NCBI GenBank assembly: GCA_017430985.1
Contig: JAFRLZ010000071.1
Coordinates: 1 to 35,791, forward strand
Length of the DNA: 35,791 bases
DNA from: Oscillospiraceae bacterium
GTDB lineage: Bacteria; Bacillota; Clostridia; Oscillospirales; Oscillospiraceae
Reading direction: 5' to 3'
Below, one piece after another: positions 32,962 through 35,791 of the stretch (within the stretch, counting starts at the first letter, position 1; each line of letters starts with the position of its first letter). The notes below the pieces were generated by a model. The model saw only the letters and a list, made by a program, of their open reading frames with translations, was not told the DNA's origin and did no database searches. A program made the translations under genes and the position numbers.

Positions 32962-33081
32962 ATGCGCAAGCTCAACAGTCTTTTCCACAATTACTTTCAG
33001 GACGGTCTTTCGATGATGGTCATCGCCATGGCGCCCGGCGTGTTTGACGATCGCCTGTTCAGCGATGACGACCGCGACTGA
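32962..33081 (+). CDS. Small protein of 39 aa, unknown function
   Basis: ATG 32962 has an AAGGAA ribosome site about 9 bases upstream and its own consensus promoter and terminator, which argues for a genuine mini-gene. The product begins MRKLNSLFHNYF, has a central hydrophobic patch (LSMMVIAMAPGVF) too short for a clear membrane helix, and ends in an acidic tail (DDRLFSDDDRD). No family recognised. The upstream in-frame extension (32728) would include the promoter and is rejected. Confidence 0.5.
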   Translation: MRKLNSLFHNYFQDGLSMMVIAMAPGVFDDRLFSDDDRD

Positions 33082-33109
33082 ATCCCCAGGCATTTTTCAT
33101 TAACAATTC

Positions 33110-33138
33110 CCGTCGCTGCACCTGCAGCGGCGTTTTTT
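33110..33138 (+). terminator. Intrinsic terminator after the small ORF
   Basis: Arms CGTCGCTGCA (33111-33120) and TGCAGCGGCG (33123-33132) with one G-U pair, then six T (33133-33138). Confidence 0.88.
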
Positions 33139-33142
33139 GCAT

Positions 33143-33520
33143 TTATGCCTCTGTTTCTTTTGAAACGAAACCGATGGCCGTGGCGGGGGAGAGTTCGGCA
33201 ATTCTGGCGAGCGCCTGATCCATGGCCTTTTCGTTTTCACTGATCAGATCGGCAAATTCTTTTCCGCCGCGAACGAAGACCAGGCGGAAATACTGAAAGA
33301 CGGCTTTTCCGCAGCAGAGCTTCCCGTTGACCTCGTGGATGCGGATGAAGACCCGCTCGAAATCTCCGTAGGACAGAAAGCGGATGCGGAAGCCCTCGCG
33401 ATAATAGACGCCCTGCTTGCCGACCCTGATCTTGTCGAAGCTCTCGGCCGACTCGTAATCGGCGCAGATCGCCTCGCTGCTGATCGCTCCGTTTATACCG
33501 ACAAATCTTTTCCCTGCCAT
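33143..33520 (-). CDS. Conserved-looking hypothetical protein (125 aa)
   Basis: ATG 33520 has a strong AAGGAGGG ribosome site 7 bases upstream and a TATAGT -10-like box. The sequence is a soluble alpha/beta protein (KIRVGKQGVYYREGFRIRFLSYGDFERVFIRIHEVNGKLCCGKAVFQYFRLVFV in outline) that resembles a small PH-like beta barrel followed by a helix (EFADLISENEKAMDQALARI). I do not recognise a family. It is divergent from the flavodiiron gene and lies directly behind the small-ORF terminator. Confidence 0.75.
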   Translation of the reverse strand: MAGKRFVGINGAISSEAICADYESAESFDKIRVGKQGVYYREGFRIRFLSYGDFERVFIRIHEVNGKLCCGKAVFQYFRLVFVRGGKEFADLISENEKAMDQALARIAELSPATAIGFVSKETEA

Positions 33521-33587
33521 CTTGATCCCTCCTTATCTGTACTATAACACAGCGCGAATGTTTGCGCCACAGAAAAAAGAATTATCC

Positions 33588-33616
33588 TTGCGGTTTTCCC
33601 GTTTATCGCATATAAT
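33588..33616 (+). promoter_or_regulatory. Promoter of the flavodiiron gene
   Basis: TTGCGG (33588-33593) and perfect TATAAT (33611-33616), spacer 17 bases, 42 bases before the start codon. Confidence 0.75.
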
Positions 33617-33658
33617 CAAAATACGGCAAAACGAAAAATACAAAATGGAGGCTTCCTT

Positions 33659-35668
33659 ATGCATTGCACGAGAAAAGTGACCGACGACCTGATCTGGGTC
33701 GGCGCGGACGACCGCAGACTGGCCTGTTTTGAGGGCGTTTACGGCGTTCCTGACGGCGTTTCCTATAACTCCTATCTGCTGTTGGATGAGAAGACGGTCC
33801 TGTTCGACACCGTGGACAAGGCCGTATACAGCGTGTTCCTGGAAAACGTGGCCCATGCGCTGGGCGGGCGCAAGCTGGATTATCTCGTGATCCATCACAT
33901 GGAGCCGGATCACGCTGCGACGCTGGAGCTCGTGCTGACGCGCTACCCCGAGACGAAGATCATCTGCAACGCGAAGATCCAGACCATGCTCGGCCAGTTC
34001 TTTGCGCTCGATCTGAGCGGTCGTATCCAGCTTGTCAAAGAGGGCGACAAGATCTCCTTCGGCCGCCACGAGTTCACCTTCGTCATGGCGCCCATGGTCC
34101 ATTGGCCGGAAGTTATGATGAGCTATGATCTGACTGACAAGATCCTCTTCTCGGCCGACGCCTTCGGCACCTTCGGTGCCCTCAACGGCCGGCTGTTCAA
34201 CGACGAAGCCGATTTCTTCGCGGAGGATCTCAACGAGGCCCGCCGCTATTATACGAATATCGTCGGCAAATACGGCCCGCAGGTGCAGTCCGTGCTGAAG
34301 AAGGCGGCCGCGCTGGAGCTGAAGTTCGTCTGCCCGCTGCACGGCTATGTGTGGCGCAGCCATTTCGGAGATTTCCTTGAAAAGTATCTGCTCTGGTCCA
34401 GCTATACGCCGGAGGAAAAGAGCGTTCTGCTCGCCTATGCCTCTGTCTACGGACACACCGAGAACGCGGCGAACATCCTTGCCGCGAAGCTCGTCGAGCG
34501 CGGCGCGAAGGTGCGCATGTACGACACGTCCGTCACCCCGGCCAGCTACATCGTCTCGGACGCCTTCCGCTGCAGCCATCTCGTTTTTGCGGCTACGACC
34601 TACAATGCCGGCGTGTTCGTCACGATGGAAAACCTCCTGCACGACATCGTCGCCCACAACCTGCAGGGCCGCAGGATCGCTTTGATCGAAAACGGCAGCT
34701 GGGCCTCGGCCAGCGGCAAGGTCATGCGCGAGATCCTGAGCGGCCTGAAGAAGACCGAATTCTTCGAGCAGAGCGTCGCGCTCAAATCCGCTCTGTCCGA
34801 GGGGCAGCTCGCCGAGCTCGACGCGCTGGCTGACGCGATCGCCGCGGAGATCAATCCCGCGCCCGTCGAGGAGGAGCCGGTGATCCCCGTCGCGGGCGTG
34901 TTCAACCCGGACGCGGTCAACAACAAGGCCTTCAATAAGTTCAGCTACGGCGTCGAGGTGCTGACGACCCGCGTCGACGGCAGGGACTACGGCTGCATCA
35001 TCAACACGGCCGGCCAGGTCGCCGCAGGAGATCCGAAGAAGATCACCATCTCCTGCATCAAGAAGAACCACACCTGCGATATGGTGGGCAAGGCCGGGCG
35101 CTTCAACATCTCCATCCTCACGGAGGACGCGCCCTACAGCCTCTTCCAGCGCTTCGGTTTCCAGAGCGGCCGCGACGTGGACAAGTTCGCGGACGTCGGC
35201 TATGACGTGCGCACGGCCAACGGCATCCGCTATGTCCCGACCTATACGAACGCCGTCCTGTCCTGTGAGGTCATCGACGTGAAGGACCTCGAGACCCAGA
35301 CGCTTTACATCGCCAATGTGGTCGAGGCCAAGGTCCTGTCCGACGCGCCCAGCTGCACCTACGCCTACTACCATGCGCATATCAAGCCCAAGAAGAACCC
35401 TGCGCCCGAGCAGAAGGAATGCTGGGTCTGCAAGGTCTGCGGCTATGTGCATGAAGGGCCGGAGATGCCCGACGACTTCACCTGCCCGCTCTGCAAGCAC
35501 GGCAAGGAGGAGTTCGAGCACGTTGTTCCGGTGGAGACGGTCAAGCAGAAGGGCTACGTCTGCAAGATCTGCGGTCACTTCGAGCCCTGCGAGGGCGAGC
35601 TGCCTGAGGATTACGACTGCCCGATCTGCCATCACGGCAGAGAGGACTTCGAGCCTGCCGAGCAGTAA
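33659..35668 (+). CDS. Flavodiiron protein with flavin-reductase and two rubredoxin domains
   Basis: A 669-aa multidomain oxygen or NO reductase. Residues 1-250 are the metallo-beta-lactamase-like diiron domain with HHMEPDH (H80, E82, D84, H85), a later His in PMVHWPEV, Asp in LFSADAFG and His in PLHGYVW, all diiron ligands. Residues 255-400 are a flavodoxin domain (LLAYASVYGHTENAANILA). About 420-575 is a flavin-reductase-like FMN domain (FSYGVEVLTTRVDGRDYGCIINT). The end holds two rubredoxin units (CKVCGYVHEG...CPLC and CKICGHFEPCEGELPEDYDCPIC). It transfers electrons from NAD(P)H through FMN and rubredoxin to the diiron site, protecting the anaerobe from O2 or NO in the cytosol. TGGAGG is upstream of ATG 33659. 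Confidence 0.95.
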   Translation: MHCTRKVTDDLIWVGADDRRLACFEGVYGVPDGVSYNSYLLLDEKTVLFDTVDKAVYSVFLENVAHALGGRKLDYLVIHHMEPDHAATLELVLTRYPETKIICNAKIQTMLGQFFALDLSGRIQLVKEGDKISFGRHEFTFVMAPMVHWPEVMMSYDLTDKILFSADAFGTFGALNGRLFNDEADFFAEDLNEARRYYTNIVGKYGPQVQSVLKKAAALELKFVCPLHGYVWRSHFGDFLEKYLLWSSYTPEEKSVLLAYASVYGHTENAANILAAKLVERGAKVRMYDTSVTPASYIVSDAFRCSHLVFAATTYNAGVFVTMENLLHDIVAHNLQGRRIALIENGSWASASGKVMREILSGLKKTEFFEQSVALKSALSEGQLAELDALADAIAAEINPAPVEEEPVIPVAGVFNPDAVNNKAFNKFSYGVEVLTTRVDGRDYGCIINTAGQVAAGDPKKITISCIKKNHTCDMVGKAGRFNISILTEDAPYSLFQRFGFQSGRDVDKFADVGYDVRTANGIRYVPTYTNAVLSCEVIDVKDLETQTLYIANVVEAKVLSDAPSCTYAYYHAHIKPKKNPAPEQKECWVCKVCGYVHEGPEMPDDFTCPLCKHGKEEFEHVVPVETVKQKGYVCKICGHFEPCEGELPEDYDCPICHHGREDFEPAEQ

Positions 35669-35684
35669 AGAGAAAAAACGAAAC

Positions 35685-35719
35685 AGAGCGCGCGGCCGTC
35701 GGCCGCGCGCTCTTCTTTT
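35685..35719 (+). terminator. Intrinsic terminator of the flavodiiron gene
   Basis: Perfect 13-base arms (35685-35697 and 35701-35713) with a 3-base loop, followed by TTCTTTT. Confidence 0.93.
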
Positions 35720-35773
35720 GCAAAAACTTTTTTGATGAACAGAATATTGTTTGTGGCACTCTAGAAACAGCTG

Positions 35774-35782
35774 TGCTATACT
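35774..35782 (+). promoter_or_regulatory. Possible extended -10 promoter at window end
   Basis: TGCTATACT fits an extended -10 element (TGnTATACT). The best -35 (TTGTGG, 35751-35756) is too far away at 20 bases. It probably belongs to a gene beyond the window. Confidence 0.35.
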
Positions 35783-35791
35783 CTTTCCAGA

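Noticed and set aside
35751..35776. Sigma-54 promoter at TGGCAC near the right end
   Set aside because: The second element (TTGC at the proper spacing) is absent.

Overview
The window looks like a chromosomal segment from a high-GC member of the Clostridia, probably an Oscillospirales-type gut bacterium. I infer this from strong AGGAGG ribosome sites, an rsbW-like MATE fusion with a STAS partner, a flavodiiron protein with rubredoxin domains, Cys-lipoproteins and clostridial-style TIR and leucine-rich-repeat proteins. No rRNA, phage or IS element was recognised. The only RNA gene is one tRNA-Ala(GGC).

Left part (1-12180): a metabolic locus. It opens with the 3' end of an ABC-transporter ATPase, then a lipoprotein solute-binding protein, a four-helix membrane protein and a HAD protein. 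A LacI-type repressor faces the other way, and its intergenic region carries AAACG-centred operator-like sites at both divergent promoters. A second + strand run then encodes four more paralogous HAD proteins, a phosphoglycerate mutase whose sequence is circularly permuted, a PfkB-type kinase and ATP-dependent PEP carboxykinase, closed by a strong terminator. The substrate is not evident. The set suggests import and processing of a phosphorylated or phosphonate-like three-carbon or sugar compound feeding into PEP (inference).

Central part (12193-26468): a tightly packed seven-gene operon on the minus strand with several 4-nt stop/start overlaps. In transcription order it encodes an HD-domain protein with a C-terminal RyR-like domain, a small degenerate TIR-TM protein, a TIR-TM-LRR protein with an intact-looking TIR, three very large TIR-like-TM-LRR paralogues (1021, 914 and 921 aa), and a SLOG-like protein with four membrane helices. 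This looks like a membrane receptor/conflict system in which the order of Toll-like modules is reversed (cytosolic TIR first, then one helix, then a predicted external LRR ectodomain). HD, RyR, SLOG and TIR domains all belong to the nucleotide-centred prokaryotic conflict network. I know of no description of this seven-gene arrangement.

Right part (26843-35791): a large unknown lipoprotein divergent from the receptor operon; a decayed STAS gene followed by a frameshifted MATE-HATPase gene; a YdcF/DUF218 lipoprotein started by TTG; tRNA-Ala(GGC); a 39-aa small ORF with its own promoter and terminator; a small unknown protein; and a flavodiiron protein ending in two rubredoxin domains.
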